From assembly GCF_019218285.1 (NCBI RefSeq), contig NZ_JAHUZG010000005.1:1-64000 (forward strand): DNA of 64,000 nucleotides, written 5' to 3'. Shown piece after piece: positions 41,955 to 52,041 of this stretch. Below the pieces are notes generated by a model. It did no database searches, was not told the origin of the DNA, and saw only the letters and a list, made by a program, of their open reading frames with translations. Both the position numbers and the translations under genes were made by a program. This DNA comes from Antarctobacter sediminis (GTDB lineage: Bacteria; Pseudomonadota; Alphaproteobacteria; Rhodobacterales; Rhodobacteraceae). Every line of letters begins with the position of its first letter. Position 1 is the first letter of the stretch.

Positions 41955-42266
41955 TTACCGAACCGGGAAAAAGGCGAGGAACAAGACAACCCAACTGCCC
42001 AGCAATCCGCCAGCCAAAAACACGGCGTTCATCGCAGCATAGGTGAAGTATGCCCCAACCACGCCGCACAGGAATGCTATGAGAAGGAACAGCGGGACGT
42101 AGAAGCTGAAGAGCAGAAGCGGAGCGAGTGCCCGCAGCAGATCTAAGGCGACCGGGACCCCGAGGGCCAAACTGATCGCGAAGGCAATCCATGCAAGCAT
42201 GTGAACGAGAGTGAGCCAGTCCAGCAAGCTGGACCCTTCTGAAGGCTCGCCAAAATCGCCGCCCAT
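41955..42266 (-). CDS. Small membrane protein of unknown function
   Basis: 103 residues with three hydrophobic helices (LDWLTLVHMLAWIAFAISLALG, APLLLFSFYVPLFLLIAFLCG, AMNAVFLAGGLLGSWVVLFLAFF). No family is recognised. The start at 42266 (MGGDFGEPSEG) has CGGAGG upstream. It occupies the position where phaR usually follows phasin genes in related genomes, but it is on the opposite strand and unrelated to PhaR. Confidence 0.72.
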   Translation of the reverse strand: MGGDFGEPSEGSSLLDWLTLVHMLAWIAFAISLALGVPVALDLLRALAPLLLFSFYVPLFLLIAFLCGVVGAYFTYAAMNAVFLAGGLLGSWVVLFLAFFPVR

Positions 42267-42284
42267 TGCGCCTCCGTGGACCAA

Positions 42285-42308
42285 GCCGCCGCCCCGTCAG
42301 GCGGCGGC
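42285..42308 (-). terminator. Hairpin after scoB
   Basis: GCCGCCGCC (42285-42293) pairs perfectly with GGCGGCGGC (42300-42308). It starts 12 bp after the scoB stop and is followed on the minus strand by TTGG, a weak U-tract, so termination may be partial. Confidence 0.55.
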
Positions 42309-42319
42309 CCGGGATGTTC

Positions 42320-42943
42320 TTAGACGATGGTCGCCTGCGTTGCGGCGCGCAGCTCTTCTTCGGTCACGCCGTCGGCGGTTTCAACGATCTTCAGACCGCC
42401 TTCGACCACGTCCAGAACGCCAAGGTTGGTGATGATCCGGTCCACCACGCCCTTGCCGGTCAGCGGCAGGGTGCATTCCTTCAGCACCTTGCTGTCGCCG
42501 TGCTTGTTGGTGTGGTCCATGACCACGATGACCTTGCCGACACCGGCCACAAGATCCATCGCGCCGCCCATGCCCTTGACCAGCTTGCCCGGAATCATCC
42601 AGTTCGCAAGATCGCCATTTTCGGCCACTTCCATCGCGCCAAGGATCGCGGCCGCGATCTTGCCGCCACGGATCATGCCGAACGACGTCGCGCTGTCGAA
42701 ATAGGACGTGCGCGCCAGTTCGGTGATGGTCTGCTTGCCGGCGTTGATCAGGTCCGGGTCCTCTTCACCCTCATAGGGGAACGGGCCCATGCCCAGCATG
42801 CCGTTTTCGGATTGCAGCGTGATGTCCTTGTCGCCCACGTAGTTGGCAACCAGCGTCGGGATACCGATCCCGAGGTTCACATACATCCCGTCTTCGAGTT
42901 CCTGTGCCGCGCGTGCGGCCATCTGGTTACGATCCCAGGGCAT
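42320..42943 (-). CDS. scoB: 3-oxoacid CoA-transferase subunit B
   Basis: 207 residues, family I CoA-transferase beta subunit. The catalytic glutamate that forms the CoA thioester is Glu46 in QSENGMLGMGPFP. NLGIGIPTLVANYV is at the N-terminus and KCTLPLTG-type ECTLPLTGKGVVDRIITNLGVLDV near the end. With subunit A it exchanges CoA between succinyl-CoA and acetoacetate, feeding acetoacetate from polyhydroxybutyrate breakdown into acetyl-CoA. The ATG overlaps the scoA stop by one base. Confidence 0.93.
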   Translation of the reverse strand: MPWDRNQMAARAAQELEDGMYVNLGIGIPTLVANYVGDKDITLQSENGMLGMGPFPYEGEEDPDLINAGKQTITELARTSYFDSATSFGMIRGGKIAAAILGAMEVAENGDLANWMIPGKLVKGMGGAMDLVAGVGKVIVVMDHTNKHGDSKVLKECTLPLTGKGVVDRIITNLGVLDVVEGGLKIVETADGVTEEELRAATQATIV

Positions 42944-43647
42944 TACGCTTCCTCCCGCTTGCGCGTGGTGCGCTGTTCGATCCGTTTTTCATGTTCACCC
43001 TGAATGATCCGGTGCACATAGATGCCCGGCAGGTGGATGTGATCCGGGTCGATACTGCCGCGCGGGACGATTTCCTCGACCTCGACGACACAGACCTTGC
43101 CGCACATCGCGGCCGGCGGGTTGAAGTTGCGCGCGGTCTTGCGGAACACGAGGTTGCCGGTGTCGTCGGCCTTCCACGCCTTGACGATCGACAGGTCGGC
43201 AAAGATCCCCTCTTCGAGGATGTAATCCTGGCCGTTCCAGGACTTCACTTCCTTGCCTTCGGCAATCACGGTGCCGACGCCGGTCTTGGTGTAAAAGCCC
43301 GGGATGCCCGCACCACCGGCGCGCATACGTTCGGCCAGCGTGCCCTGCGGGTTGAATTCCAGCTCCAGCTCGCCCGAGAGGTACTGGCGCATGAATTCGG
43401 CGTTTTCGCCAACGTAGGACGACATCATCTTCTTGATCTGCTTCGTATCGAGCAGTTTGCCAAGACCGAACCCGTCAACACCCGCGTTGTTCGAAGCGAC
43501 CGTCAGATCCTTGACGCCCGACTCGACGATGGCGTCGATCAGCAGTTCCGGAATGCCGCAGAGGCCAAACCCGCCCGACGCGATGAGCATGCCGTCGAAC
43601 AGCAGCCCATCCAGCGCCTCGGCGGCTGTGCCGTAGACCTTTTTCAT
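42943..43647 (-). CDS. scoA: 3-oxoacid CoA-transferase subunit A
   Basis: 234 residues, alpha subunit of family I CoA-transferase. [10 protein letters not shown] (54-63 region by numbering from the window's first gene codons, N-terminal third) is the CoA/oxyanion loop, and [15 protein letters not shown] follows. The start at 43647 ([12 protein letters not shown]) has GGGGAG upstream, but that site lies in a near-perfect 10-bp hairpin. It forms an operon with scoB, close to the pha genes. Confidence 0.93.
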   Translation of the reverse strand: MKKVYGTAAEALDGLLFDGMLIASGGFGLCGIPELLIDAIVESGVKDLTVASNNAGVDGFGLGKLLDTKQIKKMMSSYVGENAEFMRQYLSGELELEFNPQGTLAERMRAGGAGIPGFYTKTGVGTVIAEGKEVKSWNGQDYILEEGIFADLSIVKAWKADDTGNLVFRKTARNFNPPAAMCGKVCVVEVEEIVPRGSIDPDHIHLPGIYVHRIIQGEHEKRIEQRTTRKREEA

Positions 43648-43653
43648 GGAAAT

Positions 43654-43679
43654 CTCCCCTGATTTCTGGATCAGAGGAG
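43654..43679 (-). promoter_or_regulatory. Inverted repeat covering the scoA ribosome site
   Basis: CTCCCCTGAT (43654-43663) and ATCAGAGGAG (43670-43679) pair with one mismatch around a 6-base loop. In the mRNA the arm nearest the gene contains the GGGGAG Shine-Dalgarno of scoA, so folding would hide it. It could also be a repressor operator. Confidence 0.45.
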
Positions 43680-43735
43680 TTGTCGCCGCCCCGCAGCAGG
43701 ATGTCAACGCACCACGGGGCCTGCGAGCGCTCACA

Positions 43736-44287
43736 TCAGATCAGGCGCACCTGCGTGCCGATCGGAGTGATTTCATACAGTTCGGCGATCTTCTCATTAT
43801 AAAGTCCGATGCAGCCATCAGAGGACGGACGCCCGATCTTGCGCGTGTCATGGGTGCCGTGAATCAGATAGGCAGGCCAGTCCAGATACATGGCATGGGT
43901 GCCCAGAGGATTGTCCGGCGCACCGCCGGCAACCGGCTTCCAATCGGGGAACCGCTCCATCTGAGAGGCCGTCGGCGTCCACGAAGGCCCGACCTTTTTG
44001 CGCACGATCTTGGTATAGCCGCGCTTGGTCAGTTCATCGGTTTTGGGGACCGAGGTGGGATAGACGCGGTAGCCGCCGTCCGCCGACCAATAGTGCAGCG
44101 CGCGGCTGTCGGTGTCGCAGACGATACAGCCCTTGCCCAACTCGTCGAAATGGTCGCGCCAGTCCTGGCTGACAAAGCTGGAAATGTTGCGCCGCACCGG
44201 CACTGTTTCCGCCTTGGCCCGCGCCGGTACGATCATGGCCGCTCCGCCCGCGATAAGCAGGCCGCGGCGTGTCAGTCCACCAGTCAT
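43736..44287 (-). CDS. L,D-transpeptidase (YkuD domain), exported
   Basis: 183 residues. The N-terminus [20 protein letters not shown] has the arginine pair of a Tat-like signal. The YkuD catalytic motif is [23 protein letters not shown] with nucleophile Cys159; the usual SHGC is SDGC here. It would make 3-3 peptidoglycan cross-links or attach protein to peptidoglycan in the periplasm. ATG 44287 has AAGGAG six bases upstream. It lies 88 bp before scoA on the same strand but has an unrelated function. Confidence 0.9.
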   Translation of the reverse strand: MTGGLTRRGLLIAGGAAMIVPARAKAETVPVRRNISSFVSQDWRDHFDELGKGCIVCDTDSRALHYWSADGGYRVYPTSVPKTDELTKRGYTKIVRKKVGPSWTPTASQMERFPDWKPVAGGAPDNPLGTHAMYLDWPAYLIHGTHDTRKIGRPSSDGCIGLYNEKIAELYEITPIGTQVRLI

Positions 44288-44380
44288 GATGGTCTCCTTG
44301 CCTGTCTGTTCAGGCAAAGAGGTATCCGTCACCACCGCGCGGTGCCAATCACATCCTGTTGACAGGATGTGTTCTGGCGA

Positions 44381-47077
44381 TCATTCGCCGTCGGTGTCCT
44401 TTTTGACGGCGGGTTTCTTCGCGGGTGTCTTTTTCGCCACGGTTTTCTTGGCCGGAGCCTTTTTGGCCGCTGCCTTTTTCGGAGCGGCCTTTTTCTTGCC
44501 GCCCTTCTTGGCTTTCTCGGCGATCAGTTCCAGCGCCATTTCCATGGTGACCTTTTCCGGCTCCACGTCTTTGGGCAGGGTCGCGTTCACCTTTTCCCAC
44601 TTCACGTAAGGACCATAACGGCCCTCCATGATCGAGATCTTGCCGCCATCGGGGTGATCGCCCATCTCGCGCAGCGCCTTGGCCGCCTGTCGTCCCCGAC
44701 CCGGATTGGCCCGCTTATGCGCCAAGAGTTCGACCGCGTGGTTCATCCCGATCTCGAAAACCTCCTGAAACTCCTTGAGGTTGACGTAGACGGGTTTTTC
44801 CTCGTCCGGCAGTTGGTGCATGATGTAGGGGCCAAAACGGCCAAGATTGGCCGAGATCACACCGCCATCCGGATGCATCCCGATCTCACGCGGCATGGTC
44901 AGCAAGGTCAGCGCCTTTTCCAGCGTCATGTCCTTGGGATCCCAGCCCGGCAGGTATTCACGGTTCTTGCGTGGCAAAGAGGCGCGTGGCGGCTTTTTGT
45001 TTTCGGGGGTCGGTTCGCCGCGCTGGACATAGGGGCCGAACCGACCGGCCTTCAGCCAGATTTCGTCCCCGTTGTCCTCACCCAGCAGTTTTTCCTCACC
45101 CTCGGCGCCCTCACCCGCGATCGGACGGGTGTAGGTACATTCCGGGTAGTTGCCGCAGCCCACGAACCCGCCGGTGCGCGAGGTCTTGAGGTGCAGCCGC
45201 CCCTGCCCGCATTTCGGACAGATGCGCGGGTCGCTGCCGTCTTCACGCGGCGGATAAAGCTGCGGGGCCAGCGCCTCGTCCAGCACGTCCAGCACTTCGG
45301 AAATACGCAGATCCGAGGTCTCGGCAATGGCGGCGCTGAAGTCGCGCCAGAACTTGGCCAGCAGGTCCTTGTAGTCTTCTTCCCCGGCCGAAACCTGGTC
45401 CAGCTCGTTCTCCAACGCGGCGGTGAAATCATATTCCACGTAGCGTTTGAAGAAGTTCAGCAGGAAGATGGTGACGATCCGTCCCTTGTCCTCGGGGAAC
45501 AGGCGGTTCTGTTCCTTGCGGACATATTCACGGTCCTGAATCGTGGTGATGACCGAGGCATAGGTCGAAGGTCGCCCGATGCCCAGCTCTTCCATCTTTT
45601 TGACCAGCGTCGCCTCAGTGTAGCGCGGCGGCGGCTGGGTAAAGCTTTGCGTGCCCAGCGTCGCCCCGTCCCCCGAAATCACAGCAGCAGGTTTTGCCGC
45701 GCCGTCCATCGCTTTGGCAAAGGCGGATTTCATCGCGCCACCGTCGAACCCGGCGCGCTCACCCTGCATGATCTGCGGCAGACGCTTGTCATCATCTTCG
45801 ACCGGTTCGTCGCGGCCCTCTTCGTAGACCTTGAGGAAGCCGTCGAACAGGACAACCTGCCCCGTGGCGCGCAAACCGACCTGTCCGTCGTCGCAGCCGA
45901 TTTCAACCGTGGTTCGTTCAAGACGCGCAGCCGACATCTGGCAGGCGAGTGTCCGCTTCCAGATCAGATCATACAGCTTGCGCTGATCGGGGTCGGACAG
46001 GCGCAGGGCTTCGGCATCCCGTGTCATATCCGTGGGACGGATACATTCGTGCGCTTCCTGTGCGTTCTTGGCCTTGTTCTTGTAGATCCGCGGGCTGTCG
46101 GGCACGTATTCCGCACCGTAACGGTCCTTGATCGCATCGCGCGCCGCGCTGACCGCCTCGGGCGCCATGTCGATCCCGTCGGTTCGCATATAGGTGATGT
46201 GCCCGGCCTCATACAGGCGCTGCGCCGCGTTCATGGTCTGGCGCGCGCCCATGCCGAACTTGCGGCTGGCCTCTTGTTGCAGGGTCGAGGTCATGAAAGG
46301 TGCCGAGGGGTTGCGGCTCGAGGGTTTGGCCTCGACGCTGACCACCTTGAGCGCCCGTTTGGCGATTGCCTCGACGGCCATCTCTGCCTGTGTGGCGTTT
46401 TCAAGATCGTAACGGTCCAGCTTTTTGCCGGCGAGGCTCACAAGGCGCGCCTCGTAGCTTTGGCCACGCGGTGTGGTCAGCTGGGCCTTCACCTGCCAGT
46501 ATTCGCGCGGTTTGAACGCTTCGATCTCCATCTCGCGCTCGACGATCAGCCGCAGGCAGACCGATTGCACCCGCCCCGCGGACCGCGCGCCGGGCAGCTT
46601 GCGCCACAAGACAGGCGACAGGTTGAAGCCCACGAGGTAGTCCAGCGCGCGCCGTGCGAGATACGCCTCGACCAGCGGCGCGTCGATGTCGCGCGGGTTC
46701 TGCATCGCCTCGGTCACGGCGGCCTTGGTGATCGCGTTAAAGGTCACGCGCTCAACCTTGGTGGATTTCTTGATCGACCGCCGCTTGGTCAGCGCCTCTT
46801 TGAGATGCCAGCTGATGGCTTCCCCCTCGCGATCGGGGTCGGTTGCGAGGATCAGTTCGTCATCGGATTTCAGCGCCTCGGCGATGGCCGCAACGTGTTT
46901 TCGCGAATCGTTGGCGATCTCCCAGGTCATGGCAAACCCGTCGTCGGGGTCGACCGAACCGTCCTTGGGCGGCAGGTCACGCACATGTCCATAGGATGCC
47001 AGAACCGTGTAGTCGGAACCCAGATACTTGTTGATTGTCTTGGCCTTGGCCGGGGATTCGACGACGACGACGGGCAT
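44381..47077 (-). CDS. topA: DNA topoisomerase I
   Basis: 898 residues. A TOPRIM domain starts VVVESPAKAKTINKYLG, and the catalytic tyrosine is Tyr296 in HITYMRTDG. One classical zinc ribbon is visible (CPKCGQGRLHLKTS...CGNYPECTY), followed by zinc-less C-terminal topoisomerase repeats and a Lys/Ala/Pro-rich histone-H1-like tail (about the last 40 residues). It relaxes negatively supercoiled DNA. It is downstream of dprA on the same strand, separated by a small gene on the plus strand. Confidence 0.97.
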   Translation of the reverse strand: MPVVVVESPAKAKTINKYLGSDYTVLASYGHVRDLPPKDGSVDPDDGFAMTWEIANDSRKHVAAIAEALKSDDELILATDPDREGEAISWHLKEALTKRRSIKKSTKVERVTFNAITKAAVTEAMQNPRDIDAPLVEAYLARRALDYLVGFNLSPVLWRKLPGARSAGRVQSVCLRLIVEREMEIEAFKPREYWQVKAQLTTPRGQSYEARLVSLAGKKLDRYDLENATQAEMAVEAIAKRALKVVSVEAKPSSRNPSAPFMTSTLQQEASRKFGMGARQTMNAAQRLYEAGHITYMRTDGIDMAPEAVSAARDAIKDRYGAEYVPDSPRIYKNKAKNAQEAHECIRPTDMTRDAEALRLSDPDQRKLYDLIWKRTLACQMSAARLERTTVEIGCDDGQVGLRATGQVVLFDGFLKVYEEGRDEPVEDDDKRLPQIMQGERAGFDGGAMKSAFAKAMDGAAKPAAVISGDGATLGTQSFTQPPPRYTEATLVKKMEELGIGRPSTYASVITTIQDREYVRKEQNRLFPEDKGRIVTIFLLNFFKRYVEYDFTAALENELDQVSAGEEDYKDLLAKFWRDFSAAIAETSDLRISEVLDVLDEALAPQLYPPREDGSDPRICPKCGQGRLHLKTSRTGGFVGCGNYPECTYTRPIAGEGAEGEEKLLGEDNGDEIWLKAGRFGPYVQRGEPTPENKKPPRASLPRKNREYLPGWDPKDMTLEKALTLLTMPREIGMHPDGGVISANLGRFGPYIMHQLPDEEKPVYVNLKEFQEVFEIGMNHAVELLAHKRANPGRGRQAAKALREMGDHPDGGKISIMEGRYGPYVKWEKVNATLPKDVEPEKVTMEMALELIAEKAKKGGKKKAAPKKAAAKKAPAKKTVAKKTPAKKPAVKKDTDGE

Positions 47078-47263
47078 GGGAATCTGCTACCTCGCGAATT
47101 TTCTCTTTGGCCAGAAAGGGCCTTGTCTTGTGCCGCGTATGGCGGCGCAAAATGTGGTGTGCAAGGCCGATTTGTCAATCCGGGGCGCCGTGACGCCCCT
47201 TGGCAGGCTTCTCTCGGGGCGGGATCCGGCGTAAGTCTGGAACCATATCAAGGAGGTATTGTG

Positions 47264-47698
47264 ATGTTCCGATTTACCCTTGCGGCCGCCGTTGCCGCCC
47301 TGTCTTTTGCCCCGCTCACCGCCACCGCCTGGGAAACGCCGGCCCGAGGCACAGCCGTGCGGGGCCAGTTGATGGATGCAATCCGCCCGCATGCCGAATG
47401 GACGCTTGGCGCGCCGGTGATCTTTGTCGTGTCGGACCTGCGCGTGCAGGGCGAAGTCGGGTTTGCCAGCCTTGATCCCGTGCGCCCCGGCGGACGCGAG
47501 ATCACGCGCAACGAAATCCCGGTGCGTCCCGGCTGGGACAACCCTTTTGACTGGGGTGGCCCCTCGATTCAGGTCTTATACCAAAGATCGGGATCGACCT
47601 GGGTTGCCGTACACCATGCCATCGGTGCCACCGATGTCTGGTGGTCCGATCCCGAATTCTGCGCCACATGGTCGCCGGTCATCCCCGAGTTCTGCTGA
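47264..47698 (+). CDS. Secreted hypothetical protein
   Basis: 144 residues with a signal peptide (MFRFTLAAAVAALSFAPLTATA, cleaved before WETPARG). The mature part is WG/PG-rich with GGPSIQVLYQRSGSTWVAVHHAIGATDVWW and two C-terminal cysteines (EFCATWSPVIPEFC) that could form a disulfide. No family is recognised. AAGGAGG lies seven bases before the ATG. It is placed between convergent dprA (5 bp away) and divergent topA. Confidence 0.78.
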   Translation: MFRFTLAAAVAALSFAPLTATAWETPARGTAVRGQLMDAIRPHAEWTLGAPVIFVVSDLRVQGEVGFASLDPVRPGGREITRNEIPVRPGWDNPFDWGGPSIQVLYQRSGSTWVAVHHAIGATDVWWSDPEFCATWSPVIPEFC

Positions 47699-47702
47699 TC
47701 AA

Positions 47703-48908
47703 TCAGTGCCGCGGCACAAGCGACAAAAGCCCGCCGGGCTGACGCTTGATCTGCCCGTCAAGTTCAAGGTCGGTCAACACCGGAGACACCTTGCCCGCAG
47801 GCGCGCCAAGGTCACGGATCAACTGATCCTCAGCCAGTGGCGACGGTCCAAGCCGGTCAAGGATCATGCGGTGCAGATTTGCCGCCTTGCGTAGTGTGCT
47901 ATCATTCCGCGGGCGCTCCGAAGCGCTCACAACTGGCGCCTGCGGCTCTGGCAGATCCAGCCGGCCTTGGTCTGACGGGCGGGGCACGTCCAGCGGCGGC
48001 AATGCCTCGATGATGTCCTCGACATTTCGGATCAGGCTGGCGCCGTCGCGGATAAGGATATTGCAGCCACTGGCACGGGCATCCATCGGATGGCCGGGCA
48101 CGGCCAGAACCTCGCGCCCTTGGTCAAGGGCTGTACGGGCCGTGATGAGTGAGCCTGATTTGGCCGCGGCCTCGACCACGACAACGCCCCTCGACAGGCC
48201 GGAAACGATGCGATTGCGCGCCGGAAAATGCCGGGCAATCGGTTGCAATCCCATGGGCTGCTCGCTGAGGCGACATCCCCCCTGACGGCAGATTTCTTCG
48301 GCCAGCTTGGCGTTTTCCGAGGGGTAAAGCACATCGACGCCCCCCGCCAGAACCGCCACGGTGCCCGTCTGTACCGCGCCGGCGTGTGCGACCGCATCGA
48401 TCCCGCGCGCCAAACCTGAAACCACGACATATCCCGCCTCGCCCAACCCCTCGGCCAGACGGCGGGCCATGCGGATCCCCAGCGATGAGGCGCTGCGCGC
48501 ACCTACAAGAGCAACCATCGGTCGCCGCAAAGCGGACTTGTCGCCAATTCCCCAAAGCACCGGTGGCGCATCCGACAGGTTCGCCAGATCGTCCGGGTAA
48601 TCGGCGTCGCCGCGACAGATCAACCACGCCCCTGCCCGATGCCCCGCAGCCAGTTCGGCCTGCACCACTTGGGGCGGGCAGGCTTCGTAGTTTTCGACGC
48701 CAGCGGCGCGCGCGACCCCGGGCAGCGCGTCAATCGCGGCCTCCGCGCTGCCGTGTTCGTTCAGCAATCTCCAGAAAGTCGTCGCCCCCACACGACGTGA
48801 GCGCAAGAGACGGAGCCAGGCCACGCGATGATCTTCCGTGGTGGGTGGGAGTGGGGGGTGAGTGGAAGAGTAGCTTTCGTCGCGCATCCGAACCCCGTCA
48901 TCTTGCAT
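47703..48908 (-). CDS. dprA: DNA processing protein DprA
   Basis: 401 residues with a SAM-like N-terminus, a Rossmann-like DprA core (VALVGARSASSLGIRMARRLAEGLG, VVSGLARGIDAVAHAGA, FPARNRIVSGLSRGVVVVEAAAKSGSLITARTALDQGREVLAVPG) and a C-terminal winged helix. It loads RecA on incoming single-stranded DNA during natural transformation and, in this order of bacteria, gene-transfer-agent uptake. ATG 48908 is used; ATG 48887 is an alternative. A CtrA-like site lies 20-39 bp upstream. Confidence 0.95.
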   Translation of the reverse strand: MQDDGVRMRDESYSSTHPPLPPTTEDHRVAWLRLLRSRRVGATTFWRLLNEHGSAEAAIDALPGVARAAGVENYEACPPQVVQAELAAGHRAGAWLICRGDADYPDDLANLSDAPPVLWGIGDKSALRRPMVALVGARSASSLGIRMARRLAEGLGEAGYVVVSGLARGIDAVAHAGAVQTGTVAVLAGGVDVLYPSENAKLAEEICRQGGCRLSEQPMGLQPIARHFPARNRIVSGLSRGVVVVEAAAKSGSLITARTALDQGREVLAVPGHPMDARASGCNILIRDGASLIRNVEDIIEALPPLDVPRPSDQGRLDLPEPQAPVVSASERPRNDSTLRKAANLHRMILDRLGPSPLAEDQLIRDLGAPAGKVSPVLTDLELDGQIKRQPGGLLSLVPRH

Positions 48909-48927
48909 GACAATTTGTAGGCCCGGG

Positions 48928-48947
48928 CTGGTTAACCAGAGGTAAAC
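48928..48947 (-). promoter_or_regulatory. CtrA-like binding site upstream of dprA
   Basis: TTAA-ccagagg-TAAAC (48932-48947) matches the CtrA consensus TTAA-N7-TTAAC with one mismatch. The left TTAACC half is also part of a perfect 12-bp palindrome ctggttaaccag (48928-48939). Confidence 0.42.
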
Positions 48948-49011
48948 CCAAGCGCCATTCGCGCAACCAATACGCGCAACCCTCTCATAACATGAAAAAT
49001 TTGGTCAAATC

Positions 49012-49483
49012 CTAGCGGTCGGAATCGGCTGAGCGCCTCGAGTCGCCGGACCGGCGCAGGCCGCGAATGGCCAGCCACCGCAGACAAACCGCGTGCAGAA
49101 CCGCAAGAATCGGCGCGATGAGAACCGGCAGCGGCCCACCGATCAGGGCGGAAAACAGGCCACCCAGCGCGACGCCGCCCAGAAGCACCGTCAACCAGCC
49201 GCCCAATCCATTGCGGAGAAAGACCTGCAACAGTACCGCGCCCGGCAGATGCCCAACCCAGCTGAGCATCACCGAAAACGCAAAGATCACCCCTGCTGCT
49301 GCCAGCGCTCCGCCAATGGCTTCGGACAGCGGGCGCAGCGCCAACCCAAGGAACCCGACAGCCAACCCCATCGTCACGGTCAGAACCATCGCCGCCGCGA
49401 TTGCCGCCGCATGCGCCCCCAACCCAAGCCCGGCGGCCAACGCCGGGTCCGAGCGCAGGGGATGCAAGTGCGAGACAGGGCCG

Positions 49484-49503
<20 letters not shown>
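49012..49503 (-). CDS. Membrane protein of unknown function downstream of tldD
   Basis: 163 residues, four hydrophobic helices, Gly/Ala-rich, with a basic/polar C-terminus (RGLRRSGDSRRSADSDR). The frame opens at TTG 49503, which overlaps the tldD end by 20 bp, and there is no ATG before the first helix. It may be translated by coupling to tldD. No family recognised. Confidence 0.62.
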
Positions 49504-50905
<1,402 letters not shown>

Positions 50906-51085
50906 GGGGACCTCCGGTTTGATCTGGATCAAGAAAAAGCGGCGGTTTGCCGCAAGGACCGAGCTTTCCCGGCATTCCAGAATATGATTTTAAACGAGCA
51001 GAACGCAATGGGAGGTGCGTGGACGGGCTATGCCGTCGCGCTGCGCCGTCCATACGACCACACTCGCAACCGATCAGGGTGAGAC

Positions 51086-51961
51086 ATGCAACGCAAAACG
51101 ATGCTTTCGGGCCTACTCAGCGCCTTCATCGCCGCGCCGGCACTGGCGCAGGACCTTCCCGTGGTGGGCAAACCCCACGACGGCGGCATGGGCTTTCAGC
51201 CCGCCGCGACCGAACTGGCCGCGGACCTGCAGTGGCTGGATGGTCTGATCCTGGTGATCATTACCGCCATCACGCTGTTCGTGGTTGCGCTGCTGGCCTA
51301 CTGCTACGTGCGCTTCAACCGCAAGGCCAACCCGACTCCGGGCACCTTCACGCACAATTCCCCGCTGGAAGTGGCGTGGACCATTGGTCCGATCGTGATC
51401 CTTGTCTTCATCGGCGCCTTCTCGCTGCCGGTTCTGTTCAAGCAGCAGGAAATCCCCGAAGGCGACATCACCATCAAGGTGACCGGCTACCAGTGGTACT
51501 GGGGCTATGAATACGTCGGCACCGACCTTGCCTACGACAGCTACATGATCGGTTCGCCCGCCACCGGTGGCGACAACCGCATGACCCCTGCCGTCGAAGA
51601 GCAACTGATCGCCGCTGGTTACGACAAGAGCGATTTTCTTCTGGCCACGGACACTTCGGTCGTCGTGCCCGTCGGCAAGACCATCGTGATGCAGGTCACC
51701 GGCGCAGACGTGATCCACTCGTGGACCATCCCCGCCTTTGGCGTGAAACAGGATGCCGTCCCGGGCCGCCTTGCGGAACTGTGGTTCACCGCCGAGAAAG
51801 AAGGCGTCTACTTCGGCCAGTGTTCGGAACTCTGCGGCATCGCGCATGCCTACATGCCGATCACCGTCAAGGTCGTCAGCGAAGAAGCCTACGAAGCCTG
51901 GTTGCAGCGTTCGATCGACGAAGGTGGCTACACCGACGTCCGCGCCGTTCTGACCAACTGA
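51086..51961 (+). CDS. coxB: Cytochrome c oxidase subunit II
   Basis: 291 residues. A signal peptide ([21 protein letters not shown]) and two membrane helices are followed by the periplasmic cupredoxin domain. CuA ligands are complete: His211, Cys246, Cys250, His254 and Met257 (VIHSWTIP and [14 protein letters not shown]). YQWYWGYEY carries the aromatic electron-entry patch. It accepts electrons from cytochrome c in the aa3 oxidase. Subunit I is not encoded nearby. A terminator-like hairpin separates it from ctaB. Confidence 0.97.
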   Translation: MQRKTMLSGLLSAFIAAPALAQDLPVVGKPHDGGMGFQPAATELAADLQWLDGLILVIITAITLFVVALLAYCYVRFNRKANPTPGTFTHNSPLEVAWTIGPIVILVFIGAFSLPVLFKQQEIPEGDITIKVTGYQWYWGYEYVGTDLAYDSYMIGSPATGGDNRMTPAVEEQLIAAGYDKSDFLLATDTSVVVPVGKTIVMQVTGADVIHSWTIPAFGVKQDAVPGRLAELWFTAEKEGVYFGQCSELCGIAHAYMPITVKVVSEEAYEAWLQRSIDEGGYTDVRAVLTN

Positions 51962-52001
51962 TCAGTGGCGGGGTCATCCCCGCCCGACGCAAACCTCCTA
52001 G

Positions 52002-52026
52002 GGTGCGCCGTCCCGGCGCACCTTTT
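52002..52026 (+). terminator. Hairpin with T-run between coxB and ctaB
   Basis: GGTGCGCC (52002-52009) pairs with GGCGCACC (52015-52022) and is followed by TTTT. It lies inside an operon, so it probably attenuates rather than stops transcription, giving more coxB than assembly-factor mRNA. Confidence 0.75.
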
Positions 52027-52041
52027 GCCAAGGGACCCACG

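Larger units (their letters stand above)
40583..41957 (+). repeat. Tandem duplication of a complete phasin transcription unit
   Basis: Unit 1 (about 40583-41238) and unit 2 (about 41285-41957) share the same order: TGCYGCRGCGCAGA half-box, TTGAAATGCYGCG...CGCAGCAT palindrome, AAGGATTAC before ATGGCACAGACC, phasin gene, a GCGCCCTCTCCTCCCA leader to the terminator, and GGGCAGGATC hairpin plus T-run. So promoter, gene and terminator were copied together. Confidence 0.85.

Noticed and set aside
44369-47698. A 1,109-codon open frame on the plus strand opposite topA
   Set aside because: It is the antisense shadow of topA: long antisense frames are expected in GC-rich genes with strong third-position bias, the translation is low-complexity Arg/His/Gly-rich, and topA is certain. 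Only its last 144 codons are a real gene, with a Shine-Dalgarno and a signal peptide.
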